In this document: positions 37,131 through 49,522 of the stretch, one piece after another
Layout of the letters: every line of letters starts with the position of its first letter
How positions within the stretch are numbered: position 1 is the stretch's first letter
From: Paramecium octaurelia
Lineage: Eukaryota; Ciliophora; Oligohymenophorea; Peniculida; Parameciidae
NCBI GenBank assembly: GCA_905182995.1
Contig: CAJJDP010000104.1
Coordinates: forward strand, 329,490 to 393,489
Direction: 5' to 3'
Length of the DNA stretch: 64,000 nt
Translations under genes and position numbers: made by a program
Notes under the pieces: generated by a model
The model's database searches: none
Seen by the model: the letters and a program-made list of their open reading frames with translations, nothing else
What the model was told of the DNA's origin: nothing

Positions 37131-38405
37131 AAAGTTGAATTTTTTTAATTAATTATTTTTAAAAGCATTTTAAATTTATATATATAAATAATTATTTCTA
37201 ACTTTTTTTTTTTTAAACTTAATCTTGGTGATGATTCCAGCTCTTTATTAATTTAATTAAGACTTCAGTTAATAACTAATCAAATTTACTTTTGGAATAT
37301 TTTATATATGATTAATAAAAATATTGTAATAATTTTCCAATTCATAATTTTATTAGTTTAAGCATTAAAATGGTTATAGACTATTCCTTATTATATGTGG
37401 TCTCTACCTACTTTCATTTATAATAACTCGTTTTAAATTTCATCAGATTATTTTGCCCTATTCTATTCTTTTGCACTATTTGAAGCCATTAACTAATGAG
37501 ATTTTCAATTATTGAAAGCATAAAAATCACATTTTGTAATTAATTAATCTCTTCCACAGCCTAAAATATTAGATTGCCAATTTTTAATATATTAATTAGT
37601 TTTGTTTTTGTTTGTGTTCAATCCTAAAAATATTTCTTTATTTATTCGAACCATTGTAATTTCCTATTTACTTCTCATAAGGAGTACTTAATTGAGGTAT
37701 CTTTGTTGGCAATTATGTCCAATTTAGAATTGTCCTATCTAAGAATACAAGTAAGGTGGATATTCTGATTACTATTTTTGTTACATAGAATTACAATTTT
37801 ATTAAAAATTCACACATTCCTTAGTTTATTTAAATAATTTGCTTCAAAATATCTAAGAAATAAAGGGTTAAAATTGACTTTTATCTATTGCTAATGTATT
37901 TAGAATATATTATTTTGAATGCTTGCTTCGAGAACTTGTGATAATTTTTAAGAATTTCTTCATAATTTTCACTAGTTTATAAATTTAGTTATATTAATTT
38001 TTATTAATGGTATTATAATTTATGTCAAGGTCATTTATTTGAAACAGATATTAAATACAACATTTTTAAATATGGTGAAAAAATTATTTAGGAAAATAGG
38101 AGGATTTTCTTGTAAAATGTTAGGTCTGAGATTAATTTTGTTATTGTTTAAAATATATGAAAAGAATCACTAAAAGTAACACAAAAAACAAACTTCCAAA
38201 TTGGAAGACTTGAATTCTTATTCCGATTTAACAATCATTACAATTAGAAGAAAATTCAAATGAATATCAATTTTAGAAATAGTCTTTTCCATTTTTTTTT
38301 TTTATGATTATTGATTTAAATAAAAAATATATCACATCATGTGATTTAATTTATATTAAGTTAAAAAGTTTAAGAAAGATTTCTTAAATTCATAATATTA
38401 AGTTA
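37131..38405 (-). other. probable 5' exons of the preceding membrane-protein gene
   Basis: On the minus strand, coding-like pieces occur near 37350-37500 (KVGRDHIQQGIVYNHFNAQT) and 37550-37810 (NQNIHLTCILRQDNSKLDII and RSKQEITMVRINKEIFLGLN). They are in different frames separated by AT-rich sequence with GT...AG possibilities. They are probably exons continuing the gene at 35924, but I could not build one consistent model or find the start. Runs of 12-14 A/T and very AT-rich patches make intron calls unsafe. Confidence 0.4.
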
Positions 38406-41400
38406 ATGCTTTTTAATTTCCATTTAATACTATGTTGCCTGTTTGTTCGTCTAAATGCCTAATGGTAATAACACTATACATATCTGACATACGATAATTT
38501 GTTTCTTGAGTCTACAAGCACAACAGCATACTATGAAGCAGAAGCATTTGTTAAAACCACAACACCCCTATCAACTGCCTATTTTATCAATTGCACAACT
38601 CCTTCTACAAGCTACATTACACTAAACAAAGATAATAATAGTGCTAAATAATATTATAGTCAAAATCCGCAAAGTGGGTGCTTTGTTTCCTTTGATCTAT
38701 ATTTTCATGATACTTGGTCAAACGAAGCCATCACCTTCTAAATTGCATCGTTTTCCTACACCTATACTTACACATCCCCAACAAGTTATCCTTTGTCATC
38801 AGGATTTTGTGATTCCATTGTTCATGACGTCAAAACCATAAATTTTACAATACCTTCGGCATCATATGGCTCTATAACATTTTCAACATCTGTGAGTGGG
38901 AATGGATAAGTATCATTAAGAAATATCATGTTTTCTCAATTTTCTATAACTTGTTTTCCATCTTGTTAATAATGCACAGGACCAGAATACAATTAATGTA
39001 CAGCATGTTATTATGGATCGCCAACCAATAATATTTGCCCCTTATGCCCTTCAAATTTATTCTACAGATAAAATTCAGGTTGCAAACAAAATTGTCAATT
39101 TAATGTCCAAAAATATGTAAATGGATTCTGTTCCAGCAGTTATTGTAAATATTGATATAAATTTAGCATCATCACTTTTTGGATCTAGTTTCTACTCTTC
39201 TGCAAGTATTCTCTAATGTTCTTTGATTTATGATCCTCAGAATGTTGATACTACTCCTGGAATCCAGTACGTTAGATATAGCTCTTTGTTTGGATACTTT
39301 AAATTCAGCTCTGGATTTTATAGATTTATTAGTTTTTCTGCCAGCTAATAGAGTATTTATTTAATAGGATTGAAATTGGAGCTTTGGATTTTTAATGACA
39401 TACCATAAGGATGTGGTATAGAATTTAAAATTAATAATACTTATTATGGTTCAATTTTCTAAACAAATTCAGGGGTTTAATCTCATAAAGTTGAGATAGA
39501 AGGCGTTAACTCCTAATCTGATTGTAATTCAACATACACTACTTGCCAGTTGTACCAAATATATGGATACTTTGATATTCCTCCATACTCGTTTTTATTG
39601 TCAGTGAAAGGGAATTATACGTAATATTATTTCTCTATACAAAGAATTTCACACTCCGCATGGGGAGTAAGTTATGTGAGTGTCTCAAAAGGATATTGCC
39701 CTAGTTCATGCTCGACTTGCGAATTACCATTTGTATGCCTTACTTGCATTTCAGGGTATTATAAATATAGAGATGGTACTTGCACATATTCCTGTTCTTA
39801 ACCTTATCAGAAGCTTGTCGGTTCTTATTGTTAAGATTATGATGATGAAACTCCTTGTAATAATAGTGACTTATACTAGATTCTAAATTTTTGATTAAAG
39901 AGTATTTAAGTCTTGGAAATGACCCTGCATAATATTCAAAGTATACATTAGTATTTCAAACAGGTGTTAATCTCTTGAAAGGCTCAACTATCTTCTATTC
40001 TTATTGGAACTACATGAGAGTTTTCGGAGGTAAATATATTTGGGCTTAGGCTAAATTTTCAAGAACGTTTAGCATAACAGCTCCTCATCACGGTGTCACT
40101 ATAGGATTTTACATATTGTATGGGCCTAACTTCCCTTCAGATGGTCTCTTTCGATATTCAATTGATTCTCTCGCAACAGTTGAAAAATCATTAAATGATG
40201 GATATACAATTAATGAGGACGAAGATGACGGTACAAAATAACAGAGAATTTATGAGAAAATAGATCATAATGAGAATTCAATTACAATTACATGGGAGTG
40301 TTTTGGATCAAATAATGAACCTGTAGAAGCATATTGTGCTTTTTATTATCTTTACATTGCTGTTCATTATTGTTAGCCATATTGTTTGGAATGCACAGAT
40401 TAGACTACATGTACTCTATGGGAAAGTACGTATAACTCAAATGTGATTAAGTTTACTTAAGCAGAATGTTAGTCTAATGAATATTACTTTAGACCTTCTC
40501 TTACCTGTTTAGAATGTCCTTAATCTTGCTTGAGTTGCACTTCTCAATAATATTGTTCATCCTGTAAAGATACTTATACTTTAACAAAAGAAGGGTGTGT
40601 TTGTAATATAAATTAATTCGAGTAAAATAACTAATGTAATGATTGTCCGATTGAATGTAATTAATGTTTAAGTTCGACTCAATGTATAGAATGCTTAACA
40701 ACAAATAACAGAAGGCTGGTAAATGAATAATGTGTGTGCATAGATGGTTATTATCCAATAATTGGTAGTCCAATTTGTTTAATTTGCCACAACTTTTGTG
40801 AAACTTGTTTTGGTCCAACAAATAGTGATTGTCTAACCTGCAAAAATATAAGTATGATTTAATAAGTAGAATCAACATGTTCATGTCCATTAAATACAAG
40901 TTATTAAGAGTCAACAAAATCATGTATTTCATGCCACTTCTCATGCTAAACATGCTTTAGATCAACTGTTAATGGTTGTCTTACTTGTGATGCATTATAG
41001 TTTCGTGTCTTGAAAGGATTAGAATGCGTTTGTCAACCTGGATATTACGAGATGAACGATGCTTGTACAGGTATTAAATTAACATATCACATAGCCTGTC
41101 CATTAGAGTTAGATAATACTTTGAGTTAATGTTTTAAAGAATGTAATAGTAATTCAACAATTTGGCACGTTGAAATATGCAATTCATGTGATGATGGTTT
41201 TGTACTTGAATATGGTGAATGTCGGCCTATTTGTAATGATCTTTAAGTGTCAGGATATGAATAATGCGAAGATGGAAACAGTTTATTAGATGATAAATGC
41301 TTCAATTGTTAATATTAATGTCCACTAAATTGTTTGACTTGTGATTCATCTACAATTCTGCCTTGTCCTGATGTATGCGGAGATGGTTTAATAACAGGTA

Positions 41401-44400
41401 ATGAAGAATGCGAGGATGGAAATAATATTCAATATGATGGATGTCACAATTGTAAATATTAATGTTAACCTTAATGTACAAAATGCATAAAAGGATTATG
41501 TTATGAATGCGCAACATTCGGATGGTACATCGATCCTACTTAGAGTCCTTGGATTTGCAAAGAGAAGTGTGGAGATGGCTTAATAGTAGGTACTGAATAA
41601 TGCGAAGATGGAAACTCTATTGACACAGATGGATGCAAAGATTGCAAATATTATTGCAGACCAGGTTGTAAATCTTGTGATTACACAAATAAAATATGCT
41701 TGAGTTGTGAAACAGGATTTAAACCAGTCTCATACTATTGCTAGAACATATGCGGAGATGGTTTAATAGTGACTGATCCAAATGGAATTTATATTGAATA
41801 ATGTGATGATGGCAATACTACCTCTGGAGATGGATGTTCTAGTACTTGTAAATTTCAATGTCAATCATCAACTATTTGCTTATCTTGTGTTGAGTTAAGA
41901 TGCGAGAGTTGTGCTGCAGGGTATATACTAACAGCAGACAAGGTTTGCCTACCTGTTTGTGGAGATTCTGTTAAAGTAACATCGGAACCTTGTGAAGATG
42001 GATTAATACTGCCATATTAAGGATGTTAAAATTGCAAACCCAAATGCTAACCTTCTTGCAAAAATTGTAGTACAACAGGTCTGGGATGTTTATCATGTGA
42101 TACTGGATATCAAAGAATAAAGAATACATGTCATCCTATCTGTGGTGATAAATTAATAACGCAAGATGAAGAATGTGATGACGGTAATCTAGTTTATGGA
42201 GATGGATGTCATTAATGTAAATTCAATTGCGAAGATTCTTGTGCATTCTGTCTCAAAGGCGTTTGTTTAGATTGTATAGTAGGATATGTATTAAGTAAAT
42301 CAAGGTGTTTTTCAATTTGTGGAGATGGAATCTAAACAGTCAATGAATAATGTGAGAATGTTGGGGATATAGAACCTTTTAATGCATGTAATAATTGTCA
42401 ATTCTAAAATGGAGAAAATTGTTAAATTTTCAACTTTGGTCTCTGTTAGCTTTGTAAAGAAGGATACGAATTGTCTCCAAATTTATCATAATAATGTATT
42501 AAATCATTAGATTAACCTAATGGTATTGTTGATCATAGTTTGTTTCCCCTTTAAGATAATTGTTTAAAATGCAATCTTTAAGCTGATTATGATGAATTCA
42601 ACCAAACTTGTATACTCCATTAAGAAACATAAATCTATTGTGAATTGGCTATGAAATTATCTCCAAATCTCTATTGCAATTATTGTTTTCCATTGTGCAT
42701 TGAATGTAATAATGAAGTTTGCGTTAAATGCTAAGAGGGCTATTATCTAAACTAAAAAGACCAATGTGTATCTTAATGTGGAGATGGAATCCTTGCTTTT
42801 GATGAATAATGTGAATTTAATGATAAGGATTGCTATAGTTGCTAGACTCTGAAACCTTAATATTGTAAACATTTTCATGAAACTTGTTTATTATGTTAAT
42901 ATGGCTATCACCTAGATGTTGTAAACAATTCCTGTTACTCAGTTTGTGGGGACAATCTAGTTGCATCGAATGAAGATTGTGAGGACGGTAATGAATTTAA
43001 ATATGATGGATGTTATAATTGTAAGTATCAATGCCAATTGGAATGTTTAGATTGTCAATTGGGTAAGTGCTTTTAATGTGATGATACACTTGTGTTGAAT
43101 TAGTCCAAAAGAATATGTGAAGATTTGAGATTGTGTGATGATAAATAAGGATTATATTATGATGATTTTACAAATGGTTGTGTGGCTAGATGCGGAGATG
43201 GAATAGTTGCTGGTAAGGAGGATTGTGATGATAACAACACCCAACCCTATGATGGTTGTTTTGAGTGCGGTTATCAATGTGATAAGAATTGCACTAATTG
43301 CTAAAAGGGAATTTGCTTTGAATGCCAATTAGGATTTCAATTAAATCAACAGAAGTGTCAATCTTAATGTGGAGATGGAATCAAAAATGGAAATGAGGAA
43401 TGTGATGATTAGAATGATATACCTAGAGATGGGTGTACGTAATGCAAAGTGGATCCAAATTACTAATGTCAAGAAGATACCAGTAACCTGAGTTTTTGTT
43501 ATAAATGTCAGGATCACTGTCTTGAATGTAATTACAGAGATTTGGCAATTATTGAATGTTAGAAATGTGAGAGTGGATACTTTCTAAAGGATAACTCATG
43601 TAATTAATGTTCAGAGAAGTGCGAAGAATGTGAAAATTCTCCCAATAATTGTAAATAGTGCATGACACAGGATTGCTCCACATGTGACAATATCTCAGGC
43701 TTATATTTAGATAAATAATTAAAATCATGTATTCCTAAATGTGGCGATAACATAATTGCAGGGATCGAGTAATGTGATGATGGTAATAATATAGATATGG
43801 ATGGTTGTAACTCAAAATGTAGCATAGAAAAAGATTTTATTTGTAATCAAGGTGTTTGTTTTGAACCACCGAAAAAATCAATTGACTTTACTTACAAGAA
43901 TTCTACCACTACAAGCGACATTGATTTGCTGTTTGGAGAAGTAGAATTGGAAGGAGTTTGTGATAAATTATAAATAACCATAGAAGAATTCTAAACAAAT
44001 GAATTCAATTATTCAGTTTTCAAAAAATCTGAGGTCGAGGACAATAAGGTAGGGTGTGAAATAAGGTTTGACTTCTTCAAGACTATTTTAGAATCAAATC
44101 TAATTCATTTGCTTGTGCCTTTAGTTGAAGAATCAAATAGAATTCTCATTGAAGAATCCAGAGAAATAGTGATAGTTCCCAGGAAAAAAGTCTATTACAA
44201 TTAAGAATAATAAGCCCAAGCAAAAAGTGTAGTTGCAGCCTCATCTACATTTACATTTTTACTTCAACTAATTGGGCCACTAACAATAGTTTTGGGCGGA
44301 TTTAATTTTTTCTGGACCATTTTAGATATTTTGACATGGATCAATAATTTCTATTTCCTAAACGTAGACTATCCTCTAAATGTCAAGATGTTTTTTAATT

Positions 44401-45482
44401 AATTAGAATGGGGCGATATAATCAATATCCCAGATGTCCTATCATTAAATTAACCAGGTGATGCATATTATTTTGAAGCTCCTCCTAAATTTGCAGAGAA
44501 AGATGTTAACCCCTTATTCTTCAATAATATTCAATTATTCGTTGCAATGATTTTTCTTGTGTTCATTTTGGATTTTGTATCAAGATTCTATGTTCACTTG
44601 ATCAATAATAAATATTACAAAAAATCTTAAACAGTTCATCAAATAAAAATCTTCTCAGTTTATTAGTAATCCAATATAGATCCAAGTATCAATAAATCAG
44701 AATAGATCATAAAATAGTTCTCTCAACCTACACAAAAACCTCCACATATACTAGATCTAATTTATAAAGAGGCAGTGTGGTTTAATCAGAATTTTAGAGC
44801 AAAATTAATCTAAGTTATTGGCTTGGTGTTTTTAGATATATGTTTAGCATGTGTATTGTAATTAAAATATACAAAGAATTCAGACTTTGTTATTATTATC
44901 ATTAACATCGCATTTGCTTATTTGGGTGTACTATTTATAGTAACAGTGTTTAAATTGTATAAATTTGTTTGTTCCCAGCATCCCATTCTTTATGTAAATA
45001 AATAATTTTCTTACTATTATTCTTCCTTATATGAAGGAATCAACACTAATAAGAATTTGGCTAAAAATTACTGTATCGTAAATTTGATCCGTAAGACCAT
45101 GTTTATCTTCTTTACTGTTTATTTTTACGAATTACCTTTGCTCTAAACATCCTTTTGTTGTTTATCGTGCTTTTCCAATTTGGCTTTGATTCTTTATGAA
45201 AACCCTTTTGAAAATAAAAAGATCCTAATTTAAACAGCCATTCCAGACATGTGCATATTCATAATTATTTTCTTGACTGTTGTCTTAGCTATTCATGATG
45301 TTAGCTAGATATTAACATTTGATGAAAAGTATATGTTAGGCTGGATTATTCTATTTTTCATAGGCTTCTCTATATTTGTACAACTAATTTTCCTGTTTAA
45401 GCAATTTTATGAGGATATGAAAGAAAGATATAATTCAATAAAAGAATTTATTAGGAAAAAATAAGAACAGAGCAAAGGATGA
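38406..45482 (+). CDS. giant cysteine-rich receptor-like membrane protein (DUF4215-type repeats)
   Basis: This gives 2,331 residues after removing introns at 39145-39166 (22 nt), 39866-39900 (35 nt) and 41071-41094 (24 nt); the length divides by three. Signal peptide: MLFNFHLILCCLFVRLNA. The next 800 or so residues are Cys-poor to Cys-rich modules. From about 41230 to 43830 comes a long array of CGDGxxxxxEQCDDGNxxxxDGC...C units, for example ECEDGNNIQYDGCHNCKYQC and QCDDGNTTSGDGCSSTCKFQ, matching the Myxococcus-type cysteine repeat (DUF4215). The last 450 residues hold about eight hydrophobic spans (for example STFTFLLQLIGPLTIVLGGF). This is a large cell-surface protein, probably an adhesion or receptor molecule; ligand and role are unknown. 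TGA is at 45480-45482. Confidence 0.9.
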
Positions 45483-46076
45483 TTTGTAAAATTATTTAAA
45501 TGTATTTAAATTTTATATTAGAACTTTCATTTATTTTATTTTAAACAATTACATTCTTACCTAATGATAAGTGACATTTGATTAATTTAGATTTGTGCTT
45601 TTAGGAATTAAATTTTAGCTACATTAATTTTATATAAAATAATGGAGCATTAAAATGTTTTTAAATATTTAAAGTAAAATAAGTGACGAAAATAGCTGTT
45701 CATTCTATTTATCCTAAGGTTTTGTTTTATGATTATTATTTATTTTAATGTCTAAAATGGTTTTCTTAATTGAGTCATTGACTTTATATTAAAATTATTT
45801 TTTTTTCTATTCAATTAAAGTGAACTATAAAGGACAAGGTTGTAAGAGTGGAAGTATCATTCAAAACCTATTAATCGAAAAATCAGAATTGAACTTTAGG
45901 AACATGTCTCGAAAGTAATTTAAATTCATCAATCACTATTTAATTGTATTTTAATAGAAACAAAATGTACATTTAAATTTTATAAATAACCATCGATACT
46001 TATTTTAAATTAGTAATAGAATTAAAGGGCTATTTAGGTTAATGATTTAGAAATAATTTCAATATTTTAAATTTAA
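45483..46076. other. AT-rich interval, no gene seen
   Basis: This stretch lies between the receptor-like gene and the next WD40 gene. It is AT-rich, with no supported coding frame; presumably it holds a terminator region and a promoter. Confidence 0.6.
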
Positions 46077-47675
46077 ATGGACAATAATTAAACACTAATA
46101 TGTTCAGAACATCAAATGCAAGTGCAATTGATTGTTTTAAATAAATAATTGACAAAGTAATAGAGACTATTGTGCCAGTAGTGTATCAACAATATGGAGG
46201 GAAATTATAGGTTTATTGGATATGATAAATTTAAATAATATGTAGATGATATTCAACATGAAAAGAATCAAATAATTGATAAAGTAGTCAATAAAAAATT
46301 AGAAATAATTGAAATAATTTAGAACTAAGTTGATTAATCAAAATCTGAGTAAATTCAAAAATTTGATCTCCTGCAATCTTAGATTAACATTTGGAAAGAA
46401 AATTTAAATAAAACAAAAGCGATATATTAATAATCGAATTATTATTAAAATGTTGATTTATTTTTGGAAAACGGTTTACAATATCTGTAAATAAACCAAT
46501 TACAATTCTACACAGAATTGAGGGAGACTCTAATCGCTCTTCAACAAAATTATTAACCAAAGATAATTCTATTGCTTAATCAGCTTATTGAAATTCCAAA
46601 ATTACTCTAAGCAAATTATGGCATTTTTGAAGCTCTCTAGAATGAGGAAATATCAAACTTAAAAGTGGATAAACTATCGACTAAAGTAGAAATTAAATAA
46701 ATGAATGAGGTTTAGGCTTAAGATGAATGGTGTTATGCAATTCAATTTGATAAAAAAGGAGAAAAAATGATATCTACTTCTTCCAAAGATATAAAAGTCT
46801 GGAGCTTTAATCAAGGCAAATTTCAATTAATATAAAAATTGAAAGGACATCTAGATAATGTAACGTGTTTACTATTCGCTCCATAATCTGATTGCATCAT
46901 CTCAGGCTCATAGGATCAAACCCTAATGTGCTGGAGTATGAATGATAAAAATTAATATATATCCTAATTTACAGTCAAGTAGCATAGTGCGAAAGTTTAT
47001 TGCATTATTTTAAATCAATTTGGAGATGAACTTATCTCTTCAAGCAAAGATAAATCAATTAAAATCTGGAAATTTGATCCAGTTGGCAAAAATTTACAGA
47101 TTTAATAATCATTAGAAAAACATAATGATTCTGTGTACTCGGTGTGTTTAAATTAGTCAGAAACTTTATTAGCCTCTTGTGGACAGGATCAATAAATAAT
47201 AATTTGGAAAAGAGACGAATAAAGTAAATGGCAATTCAATTAGGTTGTTACTTAATCAATCCAAGATTTTGGTAAGAAACTTCTATTTCTAAATGATGAT
47301 TAATTATTATGGATGACATCTAGTTAATATAATAACTGTATCTAGGTCTATGAATCCAAAAATGGAGTATTCCTGGAAAATGAGGAAAAGACAATTTCTC
47401 TAAACGGAACTTCACAATAGGACTATGTCTCATTTCCAATACAATATAACAGGGAAAAGAACTTGCTGATTGTGAGACATAAATCAATTATTTATTTATT
47501 GAGATAATCTTTTGAAGGTAAATTTGTAATTTTTACCAAAATACCCTGCTAGGATGAAAATAGTTATGGGGCTCTATCACCTGACGGAAAATATCTGGTA
47601 TTTTGGGACTGCAGGTATTACAAGAAATAAAGAACTAATGGATAGTATTAGGTAATTGAATTCATTTATTAATGA
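46077..47675 (+). CDS. finger, coiled-coil and WD40-repeat protein
   Basis: This is a single exon of 532 residues. It starts MDNNQTLICSEHQMQVQLIV; the finger continues as RLLCQQCINN. A coiled coil occupies about residues 55-215. The WD40 part begins DEWCYAIQFDKKGEKMISTS then SKDIKVWSFN and continues with GHLDNVTCLLFAPQSDCIIS, SSKDKSIKIWKFD and SCGQDQQIIIWKRD. No enzymatic motif was seen. The architecture matches 33827-35461 almost part for part, so the two are paralogues. TGA is at 47673-47675. Confidence 0.9.
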
Positions 47676-48380
47676 TTTTGATTACTATAACTTTTTCAGA
47701 GTGAATAAAAGTATTATAATTGCAAAAAGTTTATTTCAATCTAAACATTTCATAAAAGTTTCATTATCATATTTCAATATCATTTATTTAATGATTGTAT
47801 TATTTCTATATATTTTTGGAATAATTCTCAAATTACCCTTAATTTTAGTCCTAGATTATCTTTAATCACTGTTATATTGATAAATTAAGATTTAAATAAA
47901 GTCAATTATAGATCCATTCACAAAATGAAAATAAATTATCAACTATTATTTATTAATATACAATTCCTTAGGATTAAACAGTCACTTTCCTTTCATAAAG
48001 CCTATAATGTTTAAACAAATTTACAAAGTTTGACGCAGTTGAACTTAATTATTCTATCTAATTCAAATTAATTAACTAAATATTCATAAAGATGTCTGAA
48101 ATGTTCATAGATTAAAGTTAATCTATAATAAATCATCTCTGAAATGAATAAAATTACTTAAAGAAGGTTCTTAGTTCATACAACTATTGGAAGATTGTTA
48201 TAAAACTGAAACTGTATTGTTTTTTTATCTCATATCTTTATCATTAAAATAAGCCAATGAGATTTAATTATCTAGTCATTAAAAAGTGAATTCAAGCAAA
48301 TCAAGGATTAAAAATACATTAGATTTATAAAATCAAATGATATCAAAAACGATAATTTAAGGAATTGTTTCTTAACTCCT
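47676..48380. other. AT-rich interval, no gene seen
   Basis: An open frame after the WD40 stop (47656-47865, plus) is a hydrophobic AT-driven stretch and not supported. Nothing else was seen. Confidence 0.55.
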
Positions 48381-49276
48381 TTACCTTCGTCCACATTTAC
48401 AGATGATAAAGTGAAGGATTGAGTGATTATGATGGCATTTAAGAGATGGAGCCAGGGTAGGAAACTTCAGAGTTCACAACTCCAGAGTAGATTACTGAGG
48501 CTAGTTTATTGGGGAAGATGTTGAATTCATGTCAGTAGTTGCAACAAATCGTACATGATTACAAAGAAGGATTTCTGAGTTGATTTAATATATGAGGGCA
48601 AAAATTTCTGAATCAACAAAAATTTTTAGAAAGTAGATGTTTGTGTGATGAAAAAAATATATTAATGATGATTGGAATCATCGAAGAATTAAAATGAACA
48701 AGAGGAATATTTCTAAAAACTCAAATTCTTTAAATATGGAAATTTGGATTGTAAACTTAAAATTTCTGATTAGATCTTACTAAGAAGATTAAGAATTCAT
48801 TTATCCAAAATTTTGAGTGGGTATGTTTATGAATTTCATTTAATTCTTAAAAATATTCCTCTTTTATAATTTATATAGTCTATCTGAATCTATATAATAT
48901 GAATAAGAGAAAATGTTAGAATAAAAGATATTTTCTTCTATAATAATTTTGAATATTTTATAGTTTGATTGTTATACTACATTTTTTTGAGGATGTTCAT
49001 CAAATTATTATTAAATCTGATAATAAAATCATATCAAAACAACTTTTTATTATTAGGGCATGTTGTTCCTAGATTTAAAATTAAAGAGGTTTAAGAAGTT
49101 TTTAATTCACAAAATTTTCTTATGGAAAGATAATAAATGTTATTTAATCAGCCTTAGATTTAGAAAAACGGTATTTGATTTGAATTTCTATGTTGAATAG
49201 TGATAGTTTAATGAATTTGGAGGATTTTCAAAGATAAATCAAATTTCTAGTCACAGATTACTTTGCATAACTGTGA
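48381..49276 (+). CDS. unknown helical protein, splice unresolved
   Basis: Several coding-like segments follow one another on the plus strand: MEPGQETSEFTTPEQITEAS then LLGKMLNSCQQLQQIVHDYK (about 48450-48570); QKFLNQQKFLESRCLCDEKN (about 48600-48660); QKLKFFKYGNLDCKLKISDQ then LLRRLRIHLSKIL (about 48715-48815); EQEKMLEQKIFSS; and DSLMNLEDFQRQIKFLVTDY ending at TGA 49274-49276. They lie in different frames, so four or so introns are required; a 30-nt one at about 49170-49199 fits well. The start was not found and some frame changes have no obvious intron. It is either a multi-exon gene or one starting to decay. Confidence 0.45.
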
Positions 49277-49522
49277 ATGGTAATATTTTCCTTATTCATG
49301 AATACTTCACTCCGCACCAGCAAGGTTCAAAACATTATTAACAACTTAATAGGAATGAATTCAAGATATTAAATTAGCAATTTATTGATATACTCTTAAG
49401 CTAAAGTTAAAACATGTAGAAAAAAAAACATAATTAAGAAATCAAAATTATGGAAGAAATATGATACTTAAATCTCCAAAAGTATAAACATTTATATAAA
49501 TAACCATATTGTACAGATAATT

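Noticed and set aside
40501..40953. 150-codon minus-strand frame inside the receptor gene
   Set aside because: It lies opposite the cysteine-rich plus-strand protein; its Tyr/Leu/Ile bias is the complement of Cys/Asn codons on the other strand.
43604..43825. Minus-strand frame of 73 codons
   Set aside because: Complement of the CDDGN repeat region of the large receptor gene.
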